NCBI GenBank assembly: GCA_942491385.1
Contig: CALOAF010000007.1
Span: 124,001 to 188,000 of the forward strand
Length of the DNA stretch: 64,000 nt
From: UBA6170 sp942491385
Lineage (GTDB): Bacteria; Chloroflexota; Anaerolineae; Anaerolineales; Anaerolineaceae
Direction: 5' to 3'
A program made the position numbers and the translations under genes. Each line of letters starts with the position of its first letter. The stretch's first letter is position 1. Shown one piece after another: positions 34,273-44,479 of the stretch. The notes under the pieces were generated by a model. That model was not told the DNA's origin, made no database searches, and saw only the letters and a list, made by a program, of their open reading frames with translations.

Positions 34273-35361
34273 ATGCGAAGAATACTGATAGATGCACATG
34301 AAGATATTGCCTATTCAGCATTAACATTCAACCGGGATTATTCAAAATCAGCTGCTGATACTCGCAAGACTGAACTATTTACTGAAATACCCAATAGGAA
34401 TGGTCAGACAATGTTGGGTTATGCAGACTGGCAAAAAGCGAATGTTGGCATCATTTTCTCAACATTATTTGTGATGCATAAAAGATATCAACAGGGGGAT
34501 TGGGAGAAAATGGTTTTCACGAATTTCCAGGAAGCACGAACGCTGTTGCAGCAACAGGTGGATTTTTATAGCCGCCTTGAAGATGATTTACCTGAGAAAT
34601 TTGTACTGCTTAGAACCACTTCAGATTATCAAAATCATTGGGAAAGGTTGAATAATTCCACTTGTACTTCCTATCCAATCGGTATGGTCTTGTTGATGGA
34701 AGGCGCGGAAGGTCTCAAACATCCACAAGAGATTGAAAACTGGTATCAGCAAGGAGTGAGGATTGTCGGTCCATCCTGGGCAGGGGGCAGGTTTAGTGGT
34801 GGGATCTATGAAAGTGGCGGATTAACCAATGATGGCAGATTATTATTGGAGATAATGCTTGATTTAGGGATGGGCGTAGACGTTGCCCATATGGGTGAAC
34901 AAGCAGTTCATCAAACCCTGGATATTTATGAAGGGGTTGTCCTCTGTTCCCATGCAAATTCGAAATCATTATTGAATGGCCAGGGTGGTGATAGGCACCT
35001 GACTGATGAAATCATTCGTAAGATTTCTGAGCGCGATGGCGTTATGGGTATTGTGCCTTACAATCAATTCCTTCTTGCCAATTGGACAAAATCATGTGCC
35101 CGTGATAAAGTAACTTTGGAACATTATGCAAACCATATTGACCATATTTGTCAGATCACAGGTAGTGCTAGACATGTAGCCATTGGGACAGATTTTGATG
35201 GCGGTTATGGTTACCCGGATGTTCCTTTGGAGCTGAACACGATTGGTGATTTACCACAAGTGGATGCAATTTTAGCAACTCGTGGTTATAATCAAAATGA
35301 GATAAGTGCGATATTTGCTTTGAATTGGAAAAGAATACTCGATAGGATTTTTTCTGCATGA
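34273..35361 (+). CDS. Membrane dipeptidase family (M19) metallopeptidase
   Basis: 362 residues. M19 zinc ligands are visible in order: DAHED at residues 7-11 (His-x-Asp type), LLMEGAEGL near 143 (bridging Glu), DVAHMGEQA near 203, SHANSKSL near 224 and GTDFDGGYG near 305. These hydrolyse dipeptides, including D-amino-acid ones (renal dipeptidase homologues). No signal peptide, so cytoplasmic and possibly a D-Ala-D-Ala-type recycling dipeptidase. AAGGTG lies before the ATG. The stop overlaps the next start (ATGA), so the two are co-translated. Confidence 0.9.
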   Translation: MRRILIDAHEDIAYSALTFNRDYSKSAADTRKTELFTEIPNRNGQTMLGYADWQKANVGIIFSTLFVMHKRYQQGDWEKMVFTNFQEARTLLQQQVDFYSRLEDDLPEKFVLLRTTSDYQNHWERLNNSTCTSYPIGMVLLMEGAEGLKHPQEIENWYQQGVRIVGPSWAGGRFSGGIYESGGLTNDGRLLLEIMLDLGMGVDVAHMGEQAVHQTLDIYEGVVLCSHANSKSLLNGQGGDRHLTDEIIRKISERDGVMGIVPYNQFLLANWTKSCARDKVTLEHYANHIDHICQITGSARHVAIGTDFDGGYGYPDVPLELNTIGDLPQVDAILATRGYNQNEISAIFALNWKRILDRIFSA

Positions 35362-35831
35362 GCCTTTCGAAACAAGAGAATCTTCTGAATAGCGGATCAA
35401 CTTCAACCAAAGGGATAAAACATATCAGAATCCGACTGGGATTATTTTTTACGATCCTGGGCTTTCTTCTATTTCTATTGGGTGCTCGTCCCTCAATTTT
35501 TGGGCTTGATCGCAGTCCGGTCATTGGTTTTGTACAAATTGGTATATTTCTGGTTGGTCTGTCAATCATGTGTCTTGGCGGTTATATCAGTATGATGGCT
35601 TTGTGGAAAAGAGAAACACCTAGCATTCTGGCAGATATTGGGTTACGTTTAGTTGCTACAGGATTTGTGATTGCTGTTTTTGCTGGAATGGCAGATGTTT
35701 TTGGTTTTGGAAGCCATCCTTTACCGGACGCGCCGTATTTTGGTGGCTGGCAAACCAGGGGTGTTGAAATTGGAGAAGCGATTATCGCGATTGGTTTTCT
35801 CTTCATGATCCCATTCGGGAAAAAATCTTGA
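35358..35831 (+). CDS. Four-helix membrane protein of unknown function
   Basis: 157 residues, four hydrophobic segments (about 29-46, 57-76, 88-108 and 130-150) and a hydrophilic N-terminal 25 residues. The second loop carries ARPSIFGLDRSPVIGFVQIG. It overlaps the M19 dipeptidase by four bases, which suggests a shared membrane role, but I do not recognise a family and see no catalytic residues. Confidence 0.7.
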   Translation: MSLSKQENLLNSGSTSTKGIKHIRIRLGLFFTILGFLLFLLGARPSIFGLDRSPVIGFVQIGIFLVGLSIMCLGGYISMMALWKRETPSILADIGLRLVATGFVIAVFAGMADVFGFGSHPLPDAPYFGGWQTRGVEIGEAIIAIGFLFMIPFGKKS

Positions 35832-35954
35832 GATGTTGACCTATCTCTCTTAAAAAAGTCAGGTTAAGAAAATATTTATTGATCCCTCCTGAATTTGCGC
35901 TACCTTGACACCAATTTTTTCGTTTGTTATGATGGTTAATCTGAGGTATGAAAA

Positions 35955-37136
35955 ATGTCATTTGAAGAATTAAATAAAGATCCAGAGGTAACGGAACAGG
36001 AAGCCAAAGCGGAAAAGAACTGGCGTTCCATCTGGGATAATATTGTAGGATTTGGTTTGAGAGACGCAAGCTTGCGTGTAGGTACAGTAATAGCATCTAT
36101 TGCTTTAATATTGCTGGTTGTGTGGGTTATGGGTCGTTTTTATTTGGGTGGTGAGATTTCTGAACCAAAATCAGCTGTTGCAGAAGTTGCAACTCCAACA
36201 GTGATAGCGATGGTGGAATTACCACAATTTTCGATTCCTGATCCTGAAGTATCGACAGTTTCGTTGGAACGTATCACCCAGTTGGATACCACCTTGCCAG
36301 AAAAACCACGCTATGAAATCGAAAAATATACTGTAGTGGAAGGGGACACCATCTTTGGTATTGCTGAGAAATTTGGTCTTAATCCCTCCACTATTCTATG
36401 GGGAAACCTTTATACATTGGGAGACGATCCTCATAGACTTTTTCCAGGAGTGGAACTAAACATTCTGCCAGAAAATGGTGTTTTACATCGTTGGAGTGCC
36501 GGGGAAGGACTGAACGGTGTCAGTCGATACTATGATGTTCCGCCAGAAGTGATCATTAAATGGCCCGGAAACAATTTAAACCCGGATGAGGTTGGTGATT
36601 TTGCAGTCCCAAACATTGAGCCAGGAACCGAATTGTTTGTCCCTGGTGGTGAACGTGATTTTATCACATGGAGTGCTCCACGTATCACTCGGGATAATCC
36701 AGCGGTAGCAAAGAACATCGGACCAGGCGCTTGTGGCGTCATTACGGATGGGGCAGTTGGAATTGGTACATTCATTTGGCCAGCTCCACAACGGTTTATC
36801 TCAGGATATGATTATTCACCAGCTACGAACCATTTTGGTATCGATATTGGTGGATATCTGGGCGATTCTTTATATGCCGCTGATAACGGTGTGGTTGTTT
36901 ACTCCGGATGGAATGATTATGGGTATGGATTTATGGTCGTGATTGACCATGGTGGTGGCTGGCAGACTTTGTATGCCCACATGAGCGAAATCTATTACGG
37001 TTGTGGTGCTTCTGTATTTCAAGGTGACGTAATTGGATTGATGGGTAGCACAGGCAATTCAAGTGGCCCGCATCTTCATTTTGAAATGCGCCATGATACT
37101 TACGGCCGTGTGGATCCAAAACTGTTCTTACAATAA
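35955..37136 (+). CDS. LysM and M23 peptidase protein (peptidoglycan endopeptidase)
   Basis: 393 residues. A cytoplasmic N-terminus (1-48) precedes one membrane helix (about 50-67); the protein is then extracellular. LysM at about 118-170 (KYTVVEGDTIFGIAEKFGLN); a second LysM-like region near 180-230; M23 domain near 290-393 with the zinc ligands HFGIDIGG (H-x3-D), LYAHMSE and HLHFEM (H-x-H). The motifs are complete, so an active zinc endopeptidase cleaving stem-peptide cross-links is expected. It has a paralogue on the other side of priA. GAGGT lies before the ATG; a clear terminator follows. Confidence 0.93.
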   Translation: MSFEELNKDPEVTEQEAKAEKNWRSIWDNIVGFGLRDASLRVGTVIASIALILLVVWVMGRFYLGGEISEPKSAVAEVATPTVIAMVELPQFSIPDPEVSTVSLERITQLDTTLPEKPRYEIEKYTVVEGDTIFGIAEKFGLNPSTILWGNLYTLGDDPHRLFPGVELNILPENGVLHRWSAGEGLNGVSRYYDVPPEVIIKWPGNNLNPDEVGDFAVPNIEPGTELFVPGGERDFITWSAPRITRDNPAVAKNIGPGACGVITDGAVGIGTFIWPAPQRFISGYDYSPATNHFGIDIGGYLGDSLYAADNGVVVYSGWNDYGYGFMVVIDHGGGWQTLYAHMSEIYYGCGASVFQGDVIGLMGSTGNSSGPHLHFEMRHDTYGRVDPKLFLQ

Positions 37137-37153
37137 ATTAAATTTTTCCGATG

Positions 37154-37188
37154 AATGACCGCTTATTCAAAAATAAGCGGTCATTTTT
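37154..37188 (+). terminator. Intrinsic terminator after the LysM-M23 gene
   Basis: Fourteen-bp perfect stem AATGACCGCTTATT / AATAAGCGGTCATT with a four-base loop, then T5. Confidence 0.92.
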
Positions 37189-37224
37189 AGACTCTGAATT
37201 GTATAATAGGAGGGAAAGGATAAG

Positions 37225-38076
37225 ATGAATAAAAATATACAAACCCGACCTTCACCTATAGCTGGCTATTGGTATAGTGGAAATCCTCAAATTCTAAGAG
37301 CGGAAATAAATAACTTCCTAAGTAAAGTTGACTTGCCCGATCTGGGAGGAGATATCATTGGCGTGATTGCTCCGCATGCTGGTTATCGTTACTCCGGGCA
37401 AACAGCAGCTTATGCATTTCAAAGTATTCGGGATCGACATTTTGATCTGGTTGTTATTCTTTCTCCATTTCATTCTTATCACCCTGCGATGATTTTAACC
37501 AGCGGTCATGAATATTATCAAACACCGTTAGGAAAAATTCATGTAGATCAGGATTTAATTGAAACTTTAATCGCTCAGAATAACTCAAATACAGAAATCA
37601 AGATGGTAAAGATCACACAAGATGATGAACACTCCCTGGAAATTGAACTGCCTTTTTTACAATGTGCCTTGGATGGAAATTTCTCACTAATTCCATTAAT
37701 GGTACGCAGTATTAATCCCAACCTAAGTGAGTTATTTGCCGGGCATCTCTATGAATTAATTAAGGACAAAAATGTTTTGATAGTCACATCGACTGATCTG
37801 TCACACTTTTATCCACAGGTGATTGCTGAACGATTGGATCATGAAATGCTTGATCAAATGCGATCCTTTTCGGTTCAGAATGTATTTCAAACAGAAATGG
37901 AAGGAAAAGGATTTGCATGTGGAATTGGTGCAGTCATGATCAGCATGGCACTTTGCAGAATGCTTGGCGCAGATAAAGTTGAAATTCTGCATCACTCAAC
38001 TTCTGGCAAAGAAACTGGAGACCTTACCTCAGTCGTGGGTTACGGTGCTGGTGTTTTCATCAAATCTAAATCATAA
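37225..38076 (+). CDS. amrB: Memo-like protein (AmmeMemoRadiSam system protein B)
   Basis: 283 residues of the MEMO1/AmmeMemoRadiSam protein B family, related to extradiol dioxygenases. Seen: AGYWYSGNPQ near 12, GVIAPHAGYRYSGQTAA near 49, PFHSYH near 82, DDEHSLEIELPFLQ near 134 (metal-site His in the HS-EI motif), TSTDLSHFYP near 189, and the final VVGYGAGVF. The bacterial operon usually also has an AMMECR1 gene and a radical-SAM gene; neither is next to it, so it acts alone or with unlinked partners. AGGAGGG is upstream of the ATG. Function in bacteria is not established. Confidence 0.9.
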   Translation: MNKNIQTRPSPIAGYWYSGNPQILRAEINNFLSKVDLPDLGGDIIGVIAPHAGYRYSGQTAAYAFQSIRDRHFDLVVILSPFHSYHPAMILTSGHEYYQTPLGKIHVDQDLIETLIAQNNSNTEIKMVKITQDDEHSLEIELPFLQCALDGNFSLIPLMVRSINPNLSELFAGHLYELIKDKNVLIVTSTDLSHFYPQVIAERLDHEMLDQMRSFSVQNVFQTEMEGKGFACGIGAVMISMALCRMLGADKVEILHHSTSGKETGDLTSVVGYGAGVFIKSKS

Positions 38077-38091
38077 AGGTAGCATGATCGC

Positions 38092-40581
38092 ATGCAAGTG
38101 TATGTTCAGATAATCGTCAATGTTCCTGGAATTGAAGGTGTTTTTGATTACCATGTGCCACAGGAATATCAAAAAGACCTCGAAATTGGTGCCTTGGTTC
38201 TGGTTCCTTTTGGCAGGCAAACAGCCCAGGGTATCATCCAGGCTTTCGTAGCGACGCCACAAGTCCCTAAAACCAAACCCATTGATAGTGTAATTGACCC
38301 GCATGCGGTTATTAATTCTGCCCAACAAAAATTAGCTGAATGGATGTCCAAAGAGACTATTTCCCCAATTTCAGCTTGTTATAAATTGATGCTGCCCCCC
38401 GGCTTAAGCCAACAGGTGGATAGTATGTATCAATTGATACAAACATCATCAGAAGTTCCCTTATCGCCCACACAAAGAAGAATTGTTACCACACTGAAGG
38501 ATAAAGGAGCCCAGCGTGGAGCCCAACTCAATCGGGCGTTTTCTCATGTAAACTGGAAAGCAGCCATTCGAAAGTTAATTCAATTAGGGATTGTTCAATC
38601 ACAGACTTACCTTGCTCCTCCTCGCGTTCATGCAAAAATGGTGCGCACCATTCATTTGAACATAAAGGCTGAAGACATCGAACCCCGATTGGGTGAGATA
38701 AGCAGGCAGGGTACCACATATGAACGCAGAAGAGAAATCCTACGCCTGTTATCAAGCCAGCCTGATGGAATAGAATCATCCATGGTAACGATAGCAACCG
38801 GTGCTAATACAAACGATTTAAAGCGCTTAGCGGATGCCGGCATCATTTACTTTGGAGAAATCGAGGTGATTCGAGATCCATTAGATGACTTTGAAACGAT
38901 TTCTCATGATCCGCCGATTTTGACGGAAGATCAGCAAAAAATCTGGTCGCAATTGAAGGATCTGATTGAGCGTCAAAATGTTCAAAAACCTGTTTTACTA
39001 CATGGGGTAACCGGATCAGGAAAAACAGAAATATATTTGCGCATGGTGAGAGCCGTTTTAGAGCAAGGAAAGACGGCCATCGTTCTGGTTCCCGAAATCA
39101 GCCTCACACCACAAACCGTAAAACGCTTTCAGGCTCGATTCGCTGGAAAAGTTGGGATCATCCATTCTCAAATTTCTGAAGGCGCAAGATTTGATACCTG
39201 GCGGAGAATTCGCAAAGGTGAGCTGAGCGTTATCGTTGGACCTAGATCAGCCTTATTTTCACCTTTAGAAAATCTTGGATTAATCATTGTAGATGAAGCA
39301 CATGATGACTCATATTTCCAGGATGATTTTCCTCCCAGATACAATGCGATTCATGGAGCTGAAGTCTATGCAAAATTAAACCAGGCAATAATTGTTTTTG
39401 GTACTGCCACCCCCAGTATTGAAATGATGTACAGAGCAAACCAACAAAATTGGCCAATTCTGGATTTGCCATTGCGGGTAATAGCGCACACAGATGCTGT
39501 CAGAACTGAATTGTTGGCAGGGAATCATTTTCCTCAACAGGATTTAGCATCTCTGCCGTTGCCAGAAGTAAGTATCATTGATATGCGTCGTGAGCTCAAA
39601 CAAGGCAATCGTTCGATCTTTAGTCATGAGTTGCATGATCGTATTCGAAAAACATTGGACGCTGGATATCAAGCGATCTTATTCTTAAATCGTCGTGGCG
39701 CTGCAACCTATGTGTTTTGCCGTAATTGTGGCTATCGGTTGTCTTGCCCTCGTTGTGATATACCTCTCACTTTCCATGCAGATCAGAACCATTTACTATG
39801 TCATCATTGTGGGTATACCCGCCAGATGCCCGGCACCTGCCCACAATGTAAGAGTAATCAAATTCGCCAATTTGGGATCGGTACAGAAAGGGTTGAACAG
39901 GAAGTCGTTAAACAATTTCCTGCAGCGCGTGTGATCCGGATGGATTCCGGAATATCCAGGCAAAAGGGTATTCACGAAGTACTATTACGAAAGTTTGCAG
40001 ATCGCAAAGCTGACATCTTGGTTGGGACTCAAATGTTAGCAAAAGGAATCGACTTTCCTTTTGTCACTTTGGTTGGTGTTATTTTGGCAGATGTTGGATT
40101 ATCGATGCCTGACTTCAGAGGGCCTGAACGAACTTTTCAATTATTGACCCAGGTCGCAGGCAGGGCTGGAAGAAGTCCGCTTGGAGGAAATGTTGTCTTT
40201 CAAACGTATCAACCGGATGAATACCCCATAAGAATGGCTGCTAAACATGATTTTAAGGCGTTTTACGATCATGAGTTAGCATATCGATCCAAACTTGGGT
40301 ATCCACCTTTTTCGCGATTGATTCGACTGGAATTTCGAAGCAGGGATGAAGATGAGGCAAAAAATGATGCACAGTCGATGGCAGAAAAATTAAATTATTG
40401 GATAGAAGATGGACATCACAAACAGACGGATATCATCGGTCCGGTGCCTTGTTTCTTTCCAAAATTGAATGCTGTTTACCGTTGGCAGATCATTTTGCGT
40501 GGTCCGCGACCTATTGATGTATTAACCAACAGGGATTTAGGAGAAACAACGGTCACGGTTGATCCGGTTTCTTTATTATGA
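38092..40581 (+). CDS. priA: Primosomal replication protein N' (helicase PriA)
   Basis: 829 residues; 3'-5' superfamily 2 helicase that reloads replisomes at stalled forks. Seen: N-terminal DNA-binding part with GIEGVFDYHVP and GALVLVPFG; Walker A GVTGSGKTEIYL near 303; DEAH box VDEAHDDSYFQDDFPPRY near 400; two zinc clusters CRNCGYRLSCPRC and CHHCGYTRQMPGTCPQC near 543-585; motif V and VI near VGTQMLAKGIDFPFVTLVG and TQVAGRAGR. All eight zinc cysteines appear present. It begins 15 bases after the Memo gene. Confidence 0.96.
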   Translation: MQVYVQIIVNVPGIEGVFDYHVPQEYQKDLEIGALVLVPFGRQTAQGIIQAFVATPQVPKTKPIDSVIDPHAVINSAQQKLAEWMSKETISPISACYKLMLPPGLSQQVDSMYQLIQTSSEVPLSPTQRRIVTTLKDKGAQRGAQLNRAFSHVNWKAAIRKLIQLGIVQSQTYLAPPRVHAKMVRTIHLNIKAEDIEPRLGEISRQGTTYERRREILRLLSSQPDGIESSMVTIATGANTNDLKRLADAGIIYFGEIEVIRDPLDDFETISHDPPILTEDQQKIWSQLKDLIERQNVQKPVLLHGVTGSGKTEIYLRMVRAVLEQGKTAIVLVPEISLTPQTVKRFQARFAGKVGIIHSQISEGARFDTWRRIRKGELSVIVGPRSALFSPLENLGLIIVDEAHDDSYFQDDFPPRYNAIHGAEVYAKLNQAIIVFGTATPSIEMMYRANQQNWPILDLPLRVIAHTDAVRTELLAGNHFPQQDLASLPLPEVSIIDMRRELKQGNRSIFSHELHDRIRKTLDAGYQAILFLNRRGAATYVFCRNCGYRLSCPRCDIPLTFHADQNHLLCHHCGYTRQMPGTCPQCKSNQIRQFGIGTERVEQEVVKQFPAARVIRMDSGISRQKGIHEVLLRKFADRKADILVGTQMLAKGIDFPFVTLVGVILADVGLSMPDFRGPERTFQLLTQVAGRAGRSPLGGNVVFQTYQPDEYPIRMAAKHDFKAFYDHELAYRSKLGYPPFSRLIRLEFRSRDEDEAKNDAQSMAEKLNYWIEDGHHKQTDIIGPVPCFFPKLNAVYRWQIILRGPRPIDVLTNRDLGETTVTVDPVSLL

Positions 40582-40587
40582 AAAACA

Positions 40588-40624
40588 AAAACGCGTTCCG
40601 GATGATTATCTAGGAACGCGTTTT
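40588..40624 (+). terminator. Bidirectional terminator between priA and the M23 gene
   Basis: AAAACGCGTTCC / GGAACGCGTTTT form a 12-bp perfect stem around a 13-base loop, with A/T runs on both sides, so it can serve priA (plus) and the converging peptidase gene (minus). Confidence 0.88.
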
Positions 40625-40642
40625 AATCTTCTTATTAAATAT

Positions 40643-41724
40643 TTAAGGCAGAACGTAGTGGGGGTTAAGAAAACCACCCATAAATCTGACTTCAAAATGC
40701 AAATGAGGACCGGTAGAATTTCCTGAGCTTCCGGCTGCGCCAATAACAGAACCCTGATAAACACTGGCACCACAGCGAACACTTATCACACTTAAGTGGG
40801 CATACAATGTCTGGTAACCATTACCATGGTCAATCATAATCATATTTCCATAACCACCACTGATACCACCTGCGTACACCACCACACCACTGTCTGAAGC
40901 ATATACATTATCTCCGGTCATAGCTCCGATATCAATTGCCAGATGGCCACTCCAGTAATCATTCCCCGAGATGAACTGATTATTGGTTGGCCAGATGAAA
41001 GTGCCGGTACCATACGCTCCTCCAGCAGATGTGTCACAAGCACCTGGAATGGTACTGTTGACTCCGGCGGGTCCTCTCGGAATGGTTGGAACAACCCATT
41101 GTTGGAATTCTCTTTTACCACCTGGAATCATCACATATGTAGCTGGTGTTATTTCCGGATCGGTCCGATCAATTTTATTTGGTGTCCAATCCAGGATTGC
41201 ATCTTTATCGACCTTAAATTTACTAGCGACTGCTTCTAAAGTATCCCCTTTTTGCCATTCATAATAGACACCATCAGTGGAGGAATACGCAACTCATTTC
41301 CTACTGAAATCATGTGGGGGTCGTCATTCATTGTGTCTTTATTGGCCCATAAAATTGTTTCAGGGGTGAGATTGAAAAAATTTGCTATCCCAAAAACCGA
41401 ATCGCCGGTTTCAATCGTATAGGTTGTTGCCTCAGTTCTTGCTCTGGTTGGAATAATGGTAACCGGATTTGCATATCGGATCAATGAATAATCATTGTCG
41501 ACCGACTCAAAATTAGGAAGTGCTGCAGGTGCCGAAACAAATGCATCGACTGCCTCAGTATTAACATTCTGTGTCCAGGTTGTTTGTGCAGGTTTGAAAA
41601 ACTGTACAGCAACAAAAACCAAGATGGCTATCATCACGGATGCCAGTCCCCAAAAAATGATGGAAATTATTTTATTTGTGTTTGTTGGTTGAGTGATTTC
41701 TACTTGTTTTTTCTTTAAATTCAC
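40643..41724 (-). CDS. LysM and M23 peptidase protein, paralogue (frameshifted)
   Basis: About 360 residues when one base is restored. N-terminal cytoplasmic tail and membrane helix (IISIIFWGLASVMIAILVFV), LysM (TYTIETGDSVFGIANFFNLT), then the frame breaks near 41275-41283, where LRIPP should be followed by TDGVYYEWQKGDTLEAVA (a second LysM). The M23 domain to the end is intact, with LAIDIGAMTG, LYAHLSVIS and HLHFEVR as zinc ligands. The domain order matches the gene at 35955. The ATG overlaps the rho stop by four bases, so it is probably expressed behind rho. Confidence 0.87.
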
Positions 41725-43004
41725 ATACCCTCCGTAAGGTTTTCTAAGAATTCTACATTATTTTTGGTTTTTGACAAGCGTTGTAGAATAGCTTCGGTTG
41801 CTACGGATGTATCCATTCCCGCTCCTTGTGGGGGATTGGAGATCATTTGTATGTACATTCGGCGCATAACCCATATCTTTTGAAGAATATCGGGGCTGAT
41901 TAAGAGATCTTCACGCCGGGTTGAGGATTTTTCAATATCGATGGCTGGAAATATGCGACGTTCCTGCAATCGTCTGGAAAGGTGTAATTCCATATTACCA
42001 GTCCCTTTGAACTCTTCATACACCACATCATCTAATCTTGAACCGGTATCAACCAATGCGGTGGCAATGATAGTGAGTGATCCACCCTCTTCAATATTTC
42101 GAGCAGCGCCATAAAACCGTTTTGGGGGATATAGCGCGGATGGATCCATACCGCCCGAGAGTGTTCTACCGGATGGGGTTACCGACATATTATAGGCACG
42201 TGCCAGACGGGTGAGGGAATCCATCAAAATAACAACATCTTTTCCATTTTCGACCAATCTTTTTGCCCGACTCAGTGCAATTTCTGAGGTTCTTACATGG
42301 GCAGTTACAGGTTCATCAAATGTAGAAGCAACGACTTCGGCGTCGACAGAGCGATCCATATCTGTTACTTCTTCAGGTCGTTCACCAATTAGCACCAGAG
42401 AGACATACGTGCCAGGATTATTCGTTGTAATGGCATTACATAATTCTTTAATGATGGTCGTTTTACCTGCCTTAGGGGGTGAAACAATCATTGCTCGTTG
42501 ACCACGTCCGATTGGTGCAATTAAATCGATTAACCTGGTGGATAGAATTTTGGGATCAGTTTCAAGTTCAAAGCGTTGATCAGGAAAAATTGGGATTAGA
42601 TTCTCAAATTTAAGTCTTGGTCTGATACTTTCTGCCTCAAACCCGTTGATGAAATCAACTTTGACAATTCCAAAATGTCGTTCAGAATCGCGTGGGGGTC
42701 TCGCTAATCCAATCACGAGATCGCCACTCCTCAGATCGAATCTGCGGATTTGAGCTTGTGATACATAAACATCATCTTTTCCAAGTTTATAGTTTTGTCT
42801 GAGAAAACCAATTCCTTCAGGCATAACTTCTAATATACCCCCTCGAACTTCTTCGCCTTCTTCATTCGGCTCGCTGGAATGCTGTGCAATGCGAACAATC
42901 AAATTTTCTCTTTTTAGCCGATTTGAATTGATAATATTTAAGTCTTTGGCCATTTTTCTTAATTCAAAGAGTGAGCTAATTTCGAGATCAGTTACATTAA
43001 TCAT
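41721..43004 (-). CDS. rho: Transcription termination factor Rho
   Basis: 427 residues; hexameric RNA-dependent ATPase. Seen: Rho N-terminal domain (LRKMAKDLNI, about 16-25), cold-shock RNA-binding domain with GILEVMPEGIGFLR near 56, FPDQRF near 143, Walker A VSPPKAGKTTIIKEL near 176, LIGERPEEVTDMDRSV near 208, DVVILMDSLTRLARAYN near 259, then SGGMDPSALYPPKRFYGAAR (Q-loop) and VYEEFKGTGNMEL. The length is usual. Note that Rho-dependent and intrinsic termination both operate in this genome, as many intrinsic terminators are visible. Confidence 0.97.
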   Translation of the reverse strand: MINVTDLEISSLFELRKMAKDLNIINSNRLKRENLIVRIAQHSSEPNEEGEEVRGGILEVMPEGIGFLRQNYKLGKDDVYVSQAQIRRFDLRSGDLVIGLARPPRDSERHFGIVKVDFINGFEAESIRPRLKFENLIPIFPDQRFELETDPKILSTRLIDLIAPIGRGQRAMIVSPPKAGKTTIIKELCNAITTNNPGTYVSLVLIGERPEEVTDMDRSVDAEVVASTFDEPVTAHVRTSEIALSRAKRLVENGKDVVILMDSLTRLARAYNMSVTPSGRTLSGGMDPSALYPPKRFYGAARNIEEGGSLTIIATALVDTGSRLDDVVYEEFKGTGNMELHLSRRLQERRIFPAIDIEKSSTRREDLLISPDILQKIWVMRRMYIQMISNPPQGAGMDTSVATEAILQRLSKTKNNVEFLENLTEGM

Positions 43005-43249
43005 GGGATTCCTTTAGAAAAGGTTAAATTTTACAATTAGGATTTTTATTTCAAGCAAATACTATTCGTGCAAAGATAGACCTTTGATGAAGTGCATATA
43101 AACGAAAACTGGATTGTAATTTTGGGAAAGAAAAAATCTTATGTTCGTCTTTCTGAATAAAAAAATTATATCACGTGGAAAATTTACAAGCAAGTAAAAC
43201 CAGCTGAAACATACTACAAAAACACCGCTTTTTTGTGTTTTAATGTTCC

Positions 43250-44478
43250 CTATAATTTCCCGAGCAGCGCATAAAATAAATATTTAACTTTGAATTCTTT
43301 CCCGGACAGCAGATTTTGAGCTCTGAAAAATTCCGAAACGGAGCGAATAATCCAAATAAGCTGAGAATATTAATAAACCAATGGCAATTAATGTTGCAAG
43401 AAGGGACATTCCCAGCTGCAAGTCGAGTCATCATTGTAACCGGAGAAGTGAAAGGGAAGAGACTTAAAATAATCGCTAACGATCCATTCGGATTTTCAAT
43501 GATTGGTGACAACAAAACAAGCGGTATTACCATGGGGATAACAAGAATTGTAGTCGCTTGTGATGCCTCCTTGATGTTGGATACCAAAGCACCAATTCCT
43601 GCCATCAAACTTGCATATAAGATGTACCCCAGAACGAAGAAAACCATACCCCAGACTAAAATAGATGTTGGTAATTGAAATTCTTCGGGTAAAGCCAGGC
43701 TTCTTCCACTCATTCGAAGAACTAATAGGCCGGTTCCACTCCAAACAAAGGTTTGTAGTAAACCAACCAATCCTAAGGCGATAATTTTTCCACTCAGTAA
43801 TTGCATGGGTTTGATTGATGTCAGCAGAATCTCGATGACACGATTGGATTTTTCATTGGTAATACTATTTAACATCATGCTTGCACTACTTAAAATGACA
43901 ATGTAGAAAAGGAGGGTAACACCATACGGAAGAAAGAATGTCAATTGACTTTCTGGATCTCTTTGAGGTTCAGGTGATAATATTTCGGTATTAAATATGG
44001 GATATGTATTCACCAGGCTCATAATTTCCAAATTTTCGGATAATAAGGCAGAATTTATTAGATTTTCTATTAGATAATTGTCATTATTTGCACTGAGTGG
44101 GTTGAAATCCGGTCGATAGACGATGATCTCCCCTTGTTGCACATAATCATCGGGAATGAGATAGAATGCTTTAATTTTGATTGAATTTAAATCGCGCTCA
44201 GCAGCTTGCTGGGTAAAATATAACTTGATATGATCCTTCAGGTCTTCAGGGATTTCAGTGATAAATTCGTTTCATCCAATATACCTATGGACATTACTTC
44301 CTCTTGGGGTTGTCAGGCTGGAAACCAAATTGGTGATGCCAGAACTCCTGTCCTTATTGCCGATTACCAGCGTAAAAATCATGCCAACCAGGGGAAGCAA
44401 AAGCAATGTGATAATAAAGGATTTTCTCTTGATGGTTGTAAGCAACTCATTTTTAAATACTAGTAGGGTTTTATTCAT
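43250..44478 (-). pseudogene. ABC-type exporter permease (NatB-like), disrupted by indels
   Basis: Read with corrections it is a roughly 408-residue permease of the NatB/ABC-2 type: N-terminal helix MNKTLLVFKNELLTTIKRKS, extracytoplasmic loop SIGILDETNFITEIPED, then five helices with NEKSNRVIEILLTSIKP and FPFTSPVTMMTRL. As given, the frame is broken at about 44311 (one extra base), 44270 (one T missing; creates an apparent TGA at 44272), 43405 and 43372 (one extra base each); the corrected end is a TAG at 43250. The apparent TGA is not evidence of recoding. ABC-2 permeases of this type export Na+, drugs or lantibiotics with an ATPase; substrate unknown. Confidence 0.8.
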
Positions 44479-44479
44479 T

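Noticed and set aside
44270..44276. Recoded TGA (selenocysteine) in a permease
   Set aside because: The TGA appears only between two compensating indels, and the corrected frame has a normal Asp-Glu-Thr there. No SECIS-like hairpin follows.
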